NCBI GenBank assembly: GCA_025330725.1 | Contig: JAIWND010000004.1 | Location: 186,001-250,000 of the forward strand | DNA length: 64,000 bases | DNA from: Chlamydoabsidia padenii | Lineage: Eukaryota; Mucoromycota; Mucoromycetes; Mucorales; Cunninghamellaceae | Direction of reading: 5' to 3' | Shown: piece by piece, positions 23,701 to 37,718 of the stretch | Position numbering within the stretch: the stretch's first letter is position 1 | Layout: every line of letters begins with the position of its first letter | Program-made: the position numbers and the translations under genes | The notes under the pieces: model-generated | What the model was told of the DNA's origin: nothing | Database searches by the model: none | What the model saw: the letters and a program-made list of their open reading frames with translations, nothing else

Positions 23701-24070
23701 TCGAGTTGCTTGGCCCTTATCTCCTCCCAAGAACCAACAAACCATGCTTCTCGCCCACGTTTTCGACAAACCGACCACGCATCGGAGCGATAACAACAAC
23801 CCTGGATCGGTGATGACTGTCAACTACACCGCCTATAATGTCCTATGCACCTCATTGTTTTTACTGACAGACGATGGTAAGGTGACGGTTATGGATATTG
23901 AAACTGGACAGGTTACAGGGACGATCGATAATGTGGCAGCCTCGGCGGCGATGATGGGACGAATGGCTTCTTCGACTGGACGAGTACGTGGCATCGATGT
24001 GAATGTGGTGGCTGGTCATGAAGTCGTGGTAACAAGTCGTGAAGGTTTACTGCGTAGTGTCATGTCTTAA
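20777..24070 (+). CDS. Large F-box protein with WD-like C-terminal segments
   Basis: About 1050 residues in three exons: 20777-20880, about 20951-22998 and about 23064-24070. Exon 1 encodes the F-box (MDHLPDEITLRIVSFITTNE, then ELEKVSRKFRC), normally the Skp1-binding part of an SCF ubiquitin ligase. After a Ser/Asn-rich linker, exon 2 has beta-propeller-like pieces: VATGKHRKINVRSGYH, KILFWEYPSWRLVRELEI, HLICTGSYDNNELSVYDWR. Exon 3 has an acidic stretch (DDDDDDD-like, about 23170) and further blade-like segments such as GKVTVMDIETGQVTGTID. A Gln/His-rich insert interrupts the propeller. It is probably a substrate receptor; the target is unknown. The short intron at 22999-23063 is supported because the downstream frame (DEPGGFLDQIADQLL) continues in phase. 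Confidence 0.8.
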
Positions 24071-24516
24071 TTTATCGTATTTACTCTATATTACCCCTCC
24101 TTCCTCTTTTAACACAATCATTTAGTTACCTTAGTTTAGTGTATTTGATGTACTTCACTCTATTCTCCCCTTGCTTCCTCATCCTCTTTATCTGTACCTC
24201 TTTTTTTTTTTTTTAAAAAAAAAAAATGAATTGACAATACCCCTCTTATTTAACTAATAAAATCCTCTTTTAAAATAATAAACATCATGATGGGTCTACT
24301 GTTACCTTTGCATCTATATATACAATGTCCCAAAGTTTGTCATACACACACATATAAGGCGCCTAGTATACATTGGCAATATGCTTTTTGTTTTGTTTTA
24401 TTTGATTCAAGTGATAAATAAAGTAATGATGAAGGTATAAGATATAAAAGAAGGGGACATACTATCAATATGAAGAAGGTAGATGACTATATTGAGAATG
24501 GGGTGCGTGTTAAAAA
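24071..24516. other. Convergent 3' region
   Basis: Between the F-box stop and the MAP kinase stop. A/T-rich UTR-like sequence with a T12/A12 pair at about 24200; no gene. Confidence 0.6.
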
Positions 24517-26167
<1,651 letters not shown>

Positions 26168-26771
26168 CTTGAATAATAAAAGGAGGAGAAAGAAAAAAGA
26201 AGGGGCATCCCAAAAAAATTATCGTTTTTTATAAAAGGTAATTCGGAGTTGTAATGTGTTTCGGGTCCTGGTCAAACGGATACTGCCATGCAAAAAGTAT
26301 CGTTGACCAAAGGGAGTAAGGTGACTATCATCTCCTCAAGTCATAATCACCATAACATTCTCAAAATGGGAGAAAGATATAATAGTTAATGGCAATAGTA
26401 AAAAGGAGGCAGTACTTTGTTAGTCGCATCATAAAGAAGTAATTAGTAATTTAAATTCCGCTTCATTACCACTGCCTTTTTGTTCATATAGGAAAGAGTA
26501 AGGCGAGCTCTTGCTGCTATTTAAGGCATCAAGTTTGACAGATATCATATAAAGTCTATGACGGTGCATACAGAATTGATGGAAAGTAATGAATACATGA
26601 GAGTAGAGACTTGAAGCGTCCTACTTGTTTTATTTGATACAAAGTTATATAAAAAATAAATAAAAAAGAGGGGTCAAGAGACTACTTTTATTAGTTAAAA
26701 ACACATACACATAAAACCACACTATAAACTAGGTTGTTAACAAAGGGGTATCATTCTATTCTATAATCCAA
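26168..26771. other. Intergenic: MAP kinase promoter and PKR1 3' side
   Basis: Carries the upstream motif at 26450; no gene recognised. Confidence 0.6.
26450..26464 (+). promoter_or_regulatory. CCCG-type upstream motif (TTTAAATTCCGCTTC)
   Basis: 283 bp upstream of the MAP kinase start. Confidence 0.5.
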
Positions 26772-27195
26772 TCATTTTCTTGATCGTTTCTTGTTTTTTT
26801 TCGATGATTTTTTCTTGGGCTTTTTTGTAGAGGAGGATGGTTGAGTTTGTCGTTTGATATGATCCATTTCCGCCAAAAACCTACATGATATAATAATAAT
26901 AATAATAAACAGTGAGTTTATATATATATCTACTTTTTGACAAGATCCCTCCCCCCCCGCCCAATAAAAAACCTTACCATCGTATAGCCAAAAACAAACA
27001 AATGGCTAAAAGAAGAAGAGCAATAACATGGGCGTTACCTCCTGTCATTATCACCATAACCGCCAAAGTAGCAAACAAAGCATAAAAGACGTAAAACATG
27101 AACTGAATGACCCCACTGGCTGTATATCCTGGTGTCATGATAGACTTTATAATGTCTTCAACAAGACCTTTTTCGTGTGAATTGCTGGAATCCAT
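26772..27195 (-). CDS. PKR1: Pkr1-like V-ATPase assembly factor
   Basis: About 110 residues in two exons (27195 to about 26978; about 26878-26772). The N-terminal SIMTPGYTASGVIQFMFYVF matches the Pkr1 pattern (amphipathic start, then EPGTS-like turn), with two hydrophobic helices (FYVFYALFATLAVMVIM and AHVIALLLLAICLFLAI) and, in exon 2, FLAEMDHIKRQ followed by a Lys/Ser-rich tail. Yeast Pkr1 is an ER protein needed to assemble the V0 sector of the vacuolar ATPase. Length and topology fit. It is divergently arranged with the flavoenzyme gene (282 bp apart), and a weak motif variant (TTTTGAAACGCCG, near 27259) lies in the shared promoter. Confidence 0.8.
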
Positions 27196-27477
27196 TATTC
27201 TGTTGAAAGAATTATAAAGGAGAAAGAGGGGCGTTGTTTCAAGAAAAACGTATTTTTATATTTTGAAACGCCGCCTTGCCTTTTTTTTTTTTTTCAATGG
27301 ATCCATTGTGTAGCATTGAAAGCCAGTGATAAACCATGATCTGTGTAAAGTCATTTGATGACTAGTCGATGACTCAACATTAACCGTTTAATCATGAAGC
27401 AAACTAGTATTTAGCCATGAAGTAGAATCGTTTTCTTTTTATCCCCTTCTTACCTTTCTCATAGATAATAAAGGAAT

Positions 27478-29128
27478 ATGTATACACCACCTTCACCTGG
27501 ATCGAGAATCATCATTGTAGGAGGTGGTTGTTTTGGTCTCTCTACTGCATATGCTCTTGCTTTGAAAAAGAAATACAATGTTGTTGTTTACGATAGACAA
27601 TCCATTCCTGCCAAAGATGCAGCTTCATCAGGTAAGGAAAAATTTAAATCCCGCTTTTATTTATCATCCATTTGGAGTTTTTCCTTTCTTTACTTTGTAG
27701 ATATCAATAAATGTGTACGATATGACTATGGAAATCAACGACTATATATGTATCTCACCATGGAAGCGATGAGTCACTGGCACCAATGGAACAAAGAACG
27801 AGCCGATGAACACGAGTCACCTGTATTTACTCCTTCTGGTGTCCTTATTATGGGTTATCAAGGCAAATTCGGGTCCTACGAAGAACAAAGTATGCAAGCC
27901 ATTCGTGAAGCTGGTTATGGTCATGCTATTGAACAACTCCTGACTCCTGATGTCATTATCAAAAGGTATCCCCAGTTTGAACAAACAGTCAAGAATGGTT
28001 ACAATATTGCCTATCTCAACAAAGAAGGAGGCAAGTTTTATTATCACAGACAAGGAAACTGAACGGACTAACTAATAATTGGGTTTTGATAATAGGTTGG
28101 TGTGATTCTTCTGAAGCCATCAAACACTTGTATCGTAAATGTGTCAAAGAAGGTGTCCAATTTGTGGTGGGACAAGAACAGGGCTGCTTCCAACAATTAT
28201 GGCTAAATGACAACAACAACACGGTCAAAGGCATTATCACAAAGGACGGAATTCATCATGCGGCTGATACAGTGCTGATGGCGACAGGTGCATGGACGGC
28301 CTCTTTAGTGAATGTACAGGATCAACTATTAGCCACAGGACACGTTGTAATGCATTTCCAACCAGATGAACCCACTCGACAAATCATGACTAATCAGCCC
28401 GTATGGTGTGCAGACATTGCTCGTACAGGTAAGATATGACATGGAATAAGAATCCAATAGGTACTAATATCTTCTCTGGGTGTGGGGACGGACGGATGGA
28501 ATAGGCTATTATGGGTTTCCTGTTAATGCAAATGGAACACTTAAAATCGCACACCACTTCAACAAGGGCTATCTGAATCCAATTAATGATGTCTCTACAC
28601 CAAGAACCAAACTGAACCATGCTAACGATACAATTCCTATCAGTGGACTTGAACATGCTCGATCGGCTCTCGATGAAATTCTTCCAATGACATCGAAAAT
28701 GGATATCACTTATTCCCGAATTTGCTGGTAAACGAATTCAAGTCATGATTATGTGATGTTCTAACCCAATTGGTTACATTGATATAGGTACAGTGATTCT
28801 CTCGATGGTGGATTCCTTATTTCTCCTCATCCATCTTACAAGAATCTCGTAATAGCATCTGGGGATTCTGGCCATGCCATGAAGTATGTAAGCAATAAAG
28901 GGAAGGGGAAATGCTAATAGATAACTTTTTTTTTTTTTTTGGAAACCAAGGATGTTACCTGTAATTGGCTTCAAGATCCGCGATGTAATTGAAGGCATGG
29001 AGACGGATTATACTCGGGCTTGGGCTTGGCGGACAACAATTAAAAAAGACTTGGACCCGAACAATGAACATTTGACTCTTGATGACGATCGGTTTGCTAC
29101 AAAGGACGAATTACTGGCTCGATTTTAG
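27478..29128 (+). CDS. FAD-dependent amino-acid/amadoriase-type oxidase (saccharopine/sarcosine oxidase-like)
   Basis: About 430 residues in about six exons. The N terminus has the dinucleotide-binding motif IIIVGGGCFGLSTAYALA with the following acidic VVVYDRQ, typical of DAO-superfamily enzymes. The C-terminal part reads RICWYSDSLDGGFLISPHPS then ASGDSGHAMK and MLPVIGFKI, the pattern of fungal fructosyl-amino-acid oxidases (amadoriases) and L-saccharopine oxidase; the Cys in RICW is the position that carries covalent FAD in this family. No PTS1 (SKL-type) tripeptide: it ends LLARF. Substrate cannot be assigned. Intron 1 (about 27631-27700) contains a perfect copy of the CCCG motif. Confidence 0.85.
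27643..27658 (+). promoter_or_regulatory. CCCG-type motif in first intron (TTTAAATCCCGCTTTT)
   Basis: Consensus copy 165 bp downstream of the flavoenzyme ATG, inside intron 1. Confidence 0.5.
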
Positions 29129-29384
29129 GTGGCAATGGTTTTTGTAGATAGTCATCATTAGCTAATAGTTGATTAATTATCCATATTTTAAATAAAGGAC
29201 TTCTTTTTATATCACTAATCTTTGTGTTAACATGTTATCTTAACTGTTGGTATGTATCATTAAAAAAGGAATCGATAATTTTGGGTCTCTTTAGAGTATA
29301 TTAGTATAGTGTTTTATTTCATTTAATTGATTATAACTAAGGGTAGGTAAGGGAGGGACTATAAACCAATCAAGTATTCAATAC

Positions 29385-29811
29385 TTAAATGTTACCACAG
29401 TCAACTTGGGCGGAACCGCAAGTTCTAATGTTATGTTCGTCAAAGCAATCACCTACATTAGCGAAACAAGTAGCCCGGTTCTATAAAATAAAGAACGATT
29501 AGATTACATGGGAAGGATGCATAATGTCGGGTTTTAAAACTTACTTGGTTGGGATCCGTGTTGTGGTTGACCATTTTGAACAATTCCTTGGCAGCAGTAT
29601 CGGCAGGAATACCAGAAGCGGAGCACTGGCAGCTACCATACGAAGCATGGAGGTTGACACCAGTTTGGGAAATGAGTTTTTGGATACATTGTTCACGATC
29701 AAGGGAAGCATTGTGGTTGAGTTCACTACCGTAACATCCACTGTCAGTAGCAGCAGCAGAGACCATACCGAGGGTAGCAAGAGCCATAACAATGAAGGAA
29801 GTCTTGAACAT
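29385..29811 (-). CDS. Small secreted eight-cysteine protein
   Basis: About 120 residues in two exons (29811 to about 29544; about 29477-29385). Signal peptide MFKTSFIVMALATLGMVSAA, predicted cut after SAA. The mature part has eight Cys: CYGS, EQCIQK, the CQC pair, ATCFAN, GDCFD, RTCGS and VDCGN. Exon 2 (NRATCFANVGDCFDEHNI...) supplies four of them, so splicing is needed for the even number. The spacing does not match CFEM, hydrophobin or defensin patterns I know. It has the general make-up of a fungal effector or cell-surface protein; function unknown. The motif occurs 92 bp upstream and again in the intron at the splice donor. Confidence 0.75.
29528..29539 (-). promoter_or_regulatory. CCCG-type motif at the intron start of the 8-Cys gene
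   Basis: TTTTAAAACCCG immediately follows the GTAAG donor of the intron on the minus strand. Confidence 0.4.
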
Positions 29812-29902
29812 TTTGATAGTATTTGTTTGTTTGTTTGATTTGATGGATGGATGAATTGTCCTTGACAGTTGGTCGCTTTATATAGGAAAACGGCATCATT
29901 GA

Positions 29903-29917
29903 TTTAAAATCCCGCTC
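29903..29917 (+). promoter_or_regulatory. CCCG-type upstream motif (TTTAAAATCCCGCTC)
   Basis: Strong copy 92 bp upstream of the 8-Cys secreted protein gene. Confidence 0.55.
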
Positions 29918-30439
29918 GATTCACTCATGATTATTTCTTTTATTCTGCCTCTTCCATTTTAGTTATTACTTGCTTTAACAAAAAAAAATGCTTCTCGATT
30001 GTCATAAAATAGAGTTTTACCATTATACAGATAGTTACTACTGCTTTATGTAGGACAATCTCGTGTTTTGCTGGGCTTCTGAATTCTCCAACACTTTAAT
30101 TTGAAAGTTCGATCAGTTTTGCATGATTCAGTCTCCGCCCAAAGAAACTATACTTGAAATAACGGATTCTTTCATCAATGATCATCCTATGCATTGCATT
30201 CCTTGTATATATATAAAGAAAAAGAAAAAGAAACGTATTTACCCTGGTCAAAGTACAAGTCCAACTACCGAAAATGGGGAAATGACATTGGTCCGACTTT
30301 GGGGAATTTGTGTTACAGAGAACATATTGACACATTTAACGGGAAGAATCGTCTGAGGCTTGAAAGAGCGAATGACAAATAGGGTATACTTTTCTTCCAT
30401 CGACCCACTTATTATCCAGATCATTTATGTGTGTCACTG

Positions 30440-30482
<43 letters not shown>
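30440..30482. repeat. Poly-A tract (43 bp)
   Basis: Pure A run in intergenic DNA. Confidence 0.9.
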
Positions 30483-30483
<1 letters not shown>

Positions 30484-30922
30484 CCTCGCTACGAGATATG
30501 AGTGTACCTGGAAATACAGAAACTGCAACCAAAAGTTACGTAACATGAGCACGCGTGCGGTCTCACACCACACCCACGTTTTTTTTTTTTCTTCGCCAAG
30601 TAAAAAACCTTCTCATTCCATGTGATGCTAGTACTGTCGAGTCTTGAATGGCTTGAGTACATGCTCTACGAACCAGTAAAATGGTACCTGTTTTCTTTTG
30701 TACCATTTCGCTTTTATAATTTCGTATTGCAACACGACAAGTACCAATAAAAAGTATACTGTTGACCATTCCTCTCATCATCTGGCGTCAGTTATTACGT
30801 ACAGGAACATGTTTCACATTATCACTATAAAAGGATCATTTTCATCTATGTCCCTGGGTTTGGGGAGCCCCATGGCCACAATCTTAATTTCACTTAATTC
30901 CTACATTCATGCAACATTGATT

Positions 30923-30934
30923 TTTTAAATCCCG
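30923..30934 (+). promoter_or_regulatory. CCCG-type motif (TTTTAAATCCCG)
   Basis: Consensus copy in the gene-poor region with no intact gene nearby. Confidence 0.45.
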
Positions 30935-31269
30935 AATCTGTCCAGGATTCTGACCGTTTTCAATATGATACTACTACGTATGACATCATAAAGTCCTAAA
31001 ATAAAATAAAAAAAGTCGACTCAAGTTTGCTCTTCGTGGTATTTAGGAGGGGATTCAGATTAATTAATGCCTCAGTTGAGTGAATTACCACTAGCCTATT
31101 AGCCTTTACACACATGATACGTATAATCTTCCCTTTATCAATGATCGTGTAATTCATTATACATGGCGATAAAAACAAAACAAGATTGTCACACAAAGTC
31201 AATTGGCAACATACACGTTTATTAGATCATACAGATAATTAAAAGGGGATAGTAACAGATAGGGACAAG

Positions 31270-32990
31270 GTAATCTAAACTAATAAACTAATTGATGATA
31301 ACTATGTATGCTTGTCGAGAGTTCCTGCGCAAGTGCCATTAATTGGGTGATGAGTTCGTCCGTGAACTCTTTTGAGTAAAAGTAGGTCGCGAGACACATT
31401 AGTTGGTTGTTTCCTTGTTATGCACTTGTCGAATAATGTTGAGTGTCACCTATATTTCGTTTTATCCATTTTCGTAACTCCGTAGTTCTCCGTTCTGATC
31501 CACATTCGAATACCATAAATCCTACTTGTAAAAAAAAAGAGGGGTGGTGGTTCAGATCCTATTGTTTTTTTTTTTTTTTTTTTTTTTTTTTGATCAACTT
31601 ACAATCATAATGATGGGATGAGAGTGCAAGTACAGAGTAGATTGTGGTTAATAGATTGGTGTGAGATACCTGTATAAAATAAGAAAGAGGGGTGAGTACG
31701 GCTTCTTTTACCGGCCTTGTTATTTTAAATCCCTACAGTTTGCATTTTTACTTGTTTAGATCAGGAGTATCCCCTTTAGTCGCATCCCAAATGGTATAGA
31801 AGGATATGTGTTGTATGCGGATAGAGGTATAATATCATGTGAGAAACTTGGATCAAAGCGAATAATCAAACTAAAAAAAGTGTTAATGCAGTCAGTAATC
31901 AATATACCTATAGTTAAGAGGGAAAGGAAGGGGATATAGCTTACCTATTGTGAGGATCGAATCATAAAACCAGACCATGGACTTGGGATGCATCATTGGT
32001 TTTTAGTAATGGTACCCATGTAAAGAAGCGAGAGTATATATAGAGTGCAATGTATCAGTCACAGCATCTCATTCTTCATCGCCATTAACATATCACGCAG
32101 ATTGTTTACCTTACAGCATATGTCAATGCCATCAAAAGTCGCATCCATCTAGGTCTGATTATAATGGTTGTATGTTGTTTTGCTGTCTGTTGCTTGTGTT
32201 GAGAAATCGTCATTAAATGTAGTTGGAGTAAGCGGACCTTAACAAAGATAGGTGCATGCAGGACAAAGATTCTTCCCCATTACATTTCGATTATAACATA
32301 CATAGCTTGATGTATATTTGATTAGATGCTAAAAAAAAAAATTCACATTGTGAGTAAAAACCATATTAAACTATTTGCAGTATGGTCATACGTATCTGAG
32401 AAGCTGTCGTGCATGATATTGTTCCGTATACCCGTTAAATCCATCATGTAGCTGTTTCGATATTATAGGATAAAAGTCGAGTTTGCTCGATATACCACTT
32501 TTGTTAGATTGTATGTTGAAGGAGGATACGGTTCGGTTGCAGTGAGTGAGGTACAAATCTATAATATAAGAGTTTGGGTGAGTTGCGAGTGGGGTTTCTG
32601 TTAAAAGGGGTATTTTACTTACTCGGCAGGATACATAATCTATTCAGAGTACATACAAGAGCGATAAAGGAATACCACACAACCCATCACAACAAGTAAT
32701 GTCTTGTGAATTGTAAAGGCCTACCATAAAAAAGTTGAATAGTTAGATAAAATGATTAACCTGTTGAGAATTAACATACCTTACTAGGATCCACAAGAAC
32801 AGCATAGAAGACGTATCCTAATACACCAAATAAACAGCACTATAGAGCAATAAACACCATATAGCTTGTTCGTTTTCCTAATAAAAAAAAGTAAGAGGGT
32901 GAATGAGTGGGTCATTAATGTAACGTGGTTTTATCAATTACCTTCAAACTTGTCTTTTTTTTTTATGGCCGAACCATGTTCCCACATAGT
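31270..32990 (-). pseudogene. Decayed multi-exon membrane-protein gene (no family recognised)
   Basis: On the minus strand a chain of short exon-like pieces with good donors and acceptors can be read, beginning MWEHGSAIKKKDKFE (about 32987), then GKRTSYMVFIAL-stop-CCLFGVLGYVFYAVLVDPS, AFTIHKTLLVVMGCVVFLYRS, SLTATEPYPPSTYNLTKVVY, HTTIIIRPRWMRLLMALTYA and, near 31320-31540, FECGSERRTTELRKWIKRN and YSKEFTDELITQLMALAQEL. Two or more putative membrane helices are visible. In-frame stops occur in at least three exons (for example after FIAL and after TFIL) and frame breaks in others, so it cannot encode a full protein as written. A conserved motif pair lies upstream at 33141-33170, as for live genes. 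Assembly error cannot be excluded. Confidence 0.45.
31565..31591. repeat. Poly-T tract (27 bp)
   Basis: Pure T run within an intron-like segment of the decayed gene. Confidence 0.85.
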
Positions 32991-33154
32991 CTTTTTTCAA
33001 AGATAACAAAGATCTCTATAGGTTATTTGAGTTGCATGGGTCGTAGTTGGTTTTGTTTCAGTGTGTGTTGAGAGCTGTGTTTCGTGTAGTCAAAGCGAAA
33101 GAAAGACACACACACCTGATATGTAGGAGGAAACAGAAATAAATTCCCCGTTCA

Positions 33155-33170
33155 TTTTTAAATCCCGCTC
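33155..33170 (+). promoter_or_regulatory. CCCG-type motif pair upstream of decayed gene
   Basis: TTTTTAAATCCCGCTC, with a second partial copy (AAATTCCCCG) at 33141-33150, about 165 bp upstream of the decayed gene's apparent start. Confidence 0.5.
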
Positions 33171-33593
33171 TCAACCACCACTTCTGGGGATAATCGATTA
33201 CTAGTAACATGTTGGGATGAAGCGATGATGTAGAAGCATGAGACAATGAATTTTAAAAGGGATGGTTTCCATATAGTGCCTAAAAATGTATGTCATTGTT
33301 CTATTTTTCACTATGAATCATGGACTTGATCCTATGAAATCACTGTTTTGTTTTCCAACCCCTTGAACATTCCATTTTTGGAATAATTCATGCAGATAGA
33401 ACGTAACGAAAATCAGACTAATGACAACATAGAATGTTTTTTTAAATACAGCGGAACTTCATTGATCCTTCTGTCAGACCCCAGTAGCTGATCATGTTCA
33501 CACAAAAAAAAAGTATAAAACCGAGCCACTTGTTAACTCTTCTTTATAACAAATAATTTACAACAACTAACCACTATAACACATACACTCATA

Positions 33594-34248
33594 ATGATGA
33601 ACGTAACTAAATTCAACTCTACTGTCGCACGTCAAGCTACTAATGCAACCCGACAACAAACCACTAATATCGTTGCCCGAGCTTCAACGATCTCCTCCTT
33701 ACACACATCATCCATCCAAGTAAGTAAAATAAGACACTCGCTTTTACTTTGATCATCATGATCTAACCTTCTTTTTTTTTTTTTTTTTTTTTTTTTTTTC
33801 TTACTAGCAAAAGAGTATTGTTGAAAAAGCCAAGGATCTAGGTCATGAAGTCAATATGAAGGTCGGTAAAGGTTTGGCCCAAGGCATCGAAGGAGCCGAG
33901 TCTGTAGCACAAAAAGCCCCTAGCCCTAAAGGTTTGGGTGAAAAAGTAAAGCAAGTTGGTCAAGAAGTAAATTTGAAGGCCGGTCAAGGTTTAGCTCAAG
34001 GTATCGAAAGTGTTGAAAATGTAGCAAAGAAGGTGCCTGATGCTCAAGAAGTAAGAGAAAAGGCCAAAAACGTCGGTCAAGAGGCAAAGGAAAGCATAGA
34101 CAAAGTTTCAAACAACGCCCGAAATTTAAATGCCGAAGATGTGAAAGAAGCCGGTAAAGAATCCATCTCCAAATCCGCTGATAAGGTGGGAGATGCGATC
34201 AATGATGCTAGTGATAAGCTTGGTAATGTAGGAAAGGACCGAAAGTAG
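33594..34248 (+). CDS. Mitochondrial LEA-like stress protein with internal repeat
   Basis: About 185 residues in two exons (33594-33720; 33808-34248), separated by an intron with a 28-base poly-T before the acceptor. Exon 1 is a typical mitochondrial presequence: Arg/Ser/Thr-rich, no acidic residues (MMNVTKFNSTVARQATNATR). The mature part is highly charged, Lys/Ala/Gly/Glu-rich and contains an imperfect tandem repeat of about 40 residues (GLAQGIEGAESVAQKAP and GLAQGIESVENVAKKVP), each followed by VGQE-type heptads. This composition is that of group 3 LEA/hydrophilin proteins, which protect membranes and proteins during desiccation or freezing. Starting at either of two adjacent ATGs changes one residue only. 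Role in spore dormancy is inference. Confidence 0.75.
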
Positions 34249-34555
34249 ACTTTTGAATGTAATGTATAGTATAACAGCTAGTATTTAAAACGTAGTTTGA
34301 AATAAAGTATATATGGTAGCTCCTTTTCTATTTCATACCCCAACAGTCAGTCACACCAATAAAAGTGGACGATTCTTTTTTTGGAGTGCCTTTTTTCACT
34401 CTCTCTTTCTCTTACGTTTTGTTTTTTTTTCCCCTTCAATTCATCTTTACTCATTATATCCCCCCCCCTAAAACGCTTTCCTTTTTATTTTTACTTCTTT
34501 ACTTTTATTGCATTTACTTTGCTTCTTAATCTCAAGTAAATTTTATACTATAACC
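34249..34555. other. CNOT9 promoter region
   Basis: T/C-rich 5' region without a copy of the CCCG motif; no gene. Confidence 0.55.
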
Positions 34556-34931
34556 ATGCACCCCAATTCTCAACTTCATCAATACTTACAACAGTCGCCC
34601 TTGTCTGCTGCTACACCAAACAATCCTTTAGCGGCTGTTTTGCAATCAGCCAGTGCCGGCGCTGGTAACATCAACAACTTGTCTCAACATTATTCGAACC
34701 TGGGTGGGAATCAACTACCGAGTGGTCTTCAACAACAACAGCAACAACAGCAACAACAACATCCTGGCATGGGTCGTACATCTAATGGAAACACAGATCC
34801 TTTTGCTGCTTATGCTGCTTTGATGGGAAACAACCAAGTAGCCGCCGGTCAACCCTTGGGTTCCAACCCCATCAATGGAAGCTATTCTTTTATGCAACAG
34901 GACCACCTCCATCAAGCACAACAACAACAGC

Positions 34932-34980
<49 letters not shown>

Positions 34981-36272
34981 GCAACAACAACAACAGCAGC
35001 AGCAACAACAACAACAGCAACAACAGCAACAACAGCAACAGCAACAACAGTTACAACAACAGAAACTAGGACAGATTGACGAAGAAAAGATATACGGATT
35101 GGTATTGGATTTGTTAAATCCTGTATTGCGTGAACAAGCTCTTTTGGATCTCAGTAAAAAAAGAGAACAATACGATGATCTGGCTTTGGTGCTCTGGTAT
35201 TCATATGGTAAGAATCATACGAATTGATTTAAGAACGATCAAAGACTAAAATTGAATCATTTTAAATTGTCTTTCTTTTTTATTATTTAGGTGTGATGTC
35301 AGTCTTGCTTCAAGAAATTGTCTCTGCTTATCCTTTACTGTCTCCTCCGACTTTAAGTGGCGGTGCTTCCAACCGAGTGTGTAATGCTCTAGCCTTACTT
35401 CAATGTGTGGCCAATCATATCGAAACTCGTACTTTGTTTTTACATGGTAAGTTAAAAAACAAGAAAGAGGGAGGATGAAGATGATGTTAATTATGTATCT
35501 AACCACCTTTGTATTCATTAGCACATATCCCTTTGTATCTCTATCCATTCCTCAACACCTCAAGCAAAACAAGACCTTTTGAATACTTGCGATTGACTAG
35601 TTTAGGTGTTATTGGTGCTTTGGTAAAGGAAAGTCAGGTGAACAATATATAAAGACTTTATCTGACTCCCTACTAACATGTTTTTTATTAGAATGACAGC
35701 CCTGAAGTGATCTCTTTCTTGTTGTCGACTGAAATAATCCCTCTCTGTCTTAAAATCATGGAATCTGGAAGCGAACTATCCAAAACGGTGGCCATCTTTA
35801 TCGTGCAAAAGATTCTTGTGGATGAAACTGGACTGGTAAGTTACGTTATTTGCATGGTGTGTTGGCACATACACTCCTTGGTTAATTGACATCCCTCCCG
35901 TCTTTATATATATATCTAGTATTATATCTGTCAAACATATGAACGATTCCATGCGGTGGCTACAGTGTTAAACAACATGGTCAACCAGTTGGTAGAAGCA
36001 CAGGCAATGCGACTCTTGAAACATGTCATTCGATGCTATTTACGATTATCGGATAACCCAAGGTAAGGACTCAACAAAGGTAGAGAATATCAGGGGTGAA
36101 GGTTAACTCTTTTTTTTTTTTTTTTTTTTTTTGTAGGGCACGTGAAGCCCTACGACAATGCTTGCCTGATCCTTTACGCGATACCACCTTCCAACGGGCT
36201 CTTAAAGACGATTTGGGTACCAAACGATGCTTGACACAATTGTTGGTTAATCTCTCGGACGGCATGCATTAA
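34556..36272 (+). CDS. CNOT9: CNOT9/Rcd1/Caf40 subunit of the CCR4-NOT complex, with long polyQ
   Basis: About 450 residues in six coding exons. The N-terminal 165 residues are low complexity, with Q10 (34730-34759) and Q44 (34919-35050, mostly CAA). From [18 protein letters not shown] the armadillo-repeat Rcd1 domain follows: [127 protein letters not shown], ending VNLSDGMH. All blocks match animal CNOT9 closely. The protein binds CNOT1 and Trp-containing silencing factors to promote mRNA deadenylation. The stop is followed two bases later by an apparent 3'UTR intron (36275-36360). Confidence 0.95.
34919..35050. repeat. CAA/CAG repeat encoding 44 glutamines
   Basis: Trinucleotide repeat in CNOT9, mostly CAA with scattered CAG interruptions. 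Confidence 0.95.
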
Positions 36273-36583
36273 AGGTAAAGTAGGAAAAGCAAAAGTGACA
36301 AGATGATAACATTCTTTAAACTAAAACTCCCCCCCCTCCCACTTTTTTTTTTCTTTGTAGAAAACAAGCCATCACGTATCCATTTGTTACCCTTGACCTT
36401 CCTCGATTGGTCTTCATTTACAATTATAGTTTAGCTTTTACATCACATACACCAAAATACAAATATCATCATGTACAAATTTAATTCTCCTTGCTATACA
36501 ACATTTTCTCTAGTCATTTAGCTTATTATCCATCTTCTTTGTATTAATAAAATTGACAATCTTTTTATTCATTCACTCATCTT
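36273..36583. other. CNOT9 3'UTR (with likely intron 36275-36360) and SDR 3' side
   Basis: GTAAAG donor just after the stop codon and TTTCTTTGTAG acceptor after a C/T-rich tract. Confidence 0.5.

Positions 36584-37718
<1,135 letters not shown>

Larger units (their letters stand above)
29812..33593. other. 3.8-kb gene-poor region with a decayed gene
   Basis: No intact gene. It contains motif copies at 29903, 30923 and 33155, a 43-base poly-A (30440-30482), a 27-base poly-T (31565-31591) and the decayed multi-exon gene described separately (about 31270-32990). Open frames near 30100-31200 have no recognisable content. Confidence 0.55.

Noticed and set aside
34715..35047. Antisense reading frame of almost pure leucine
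   Set aside because: It is the reverse strand of the CNOT9 CAA repeat and has no start context or other content.
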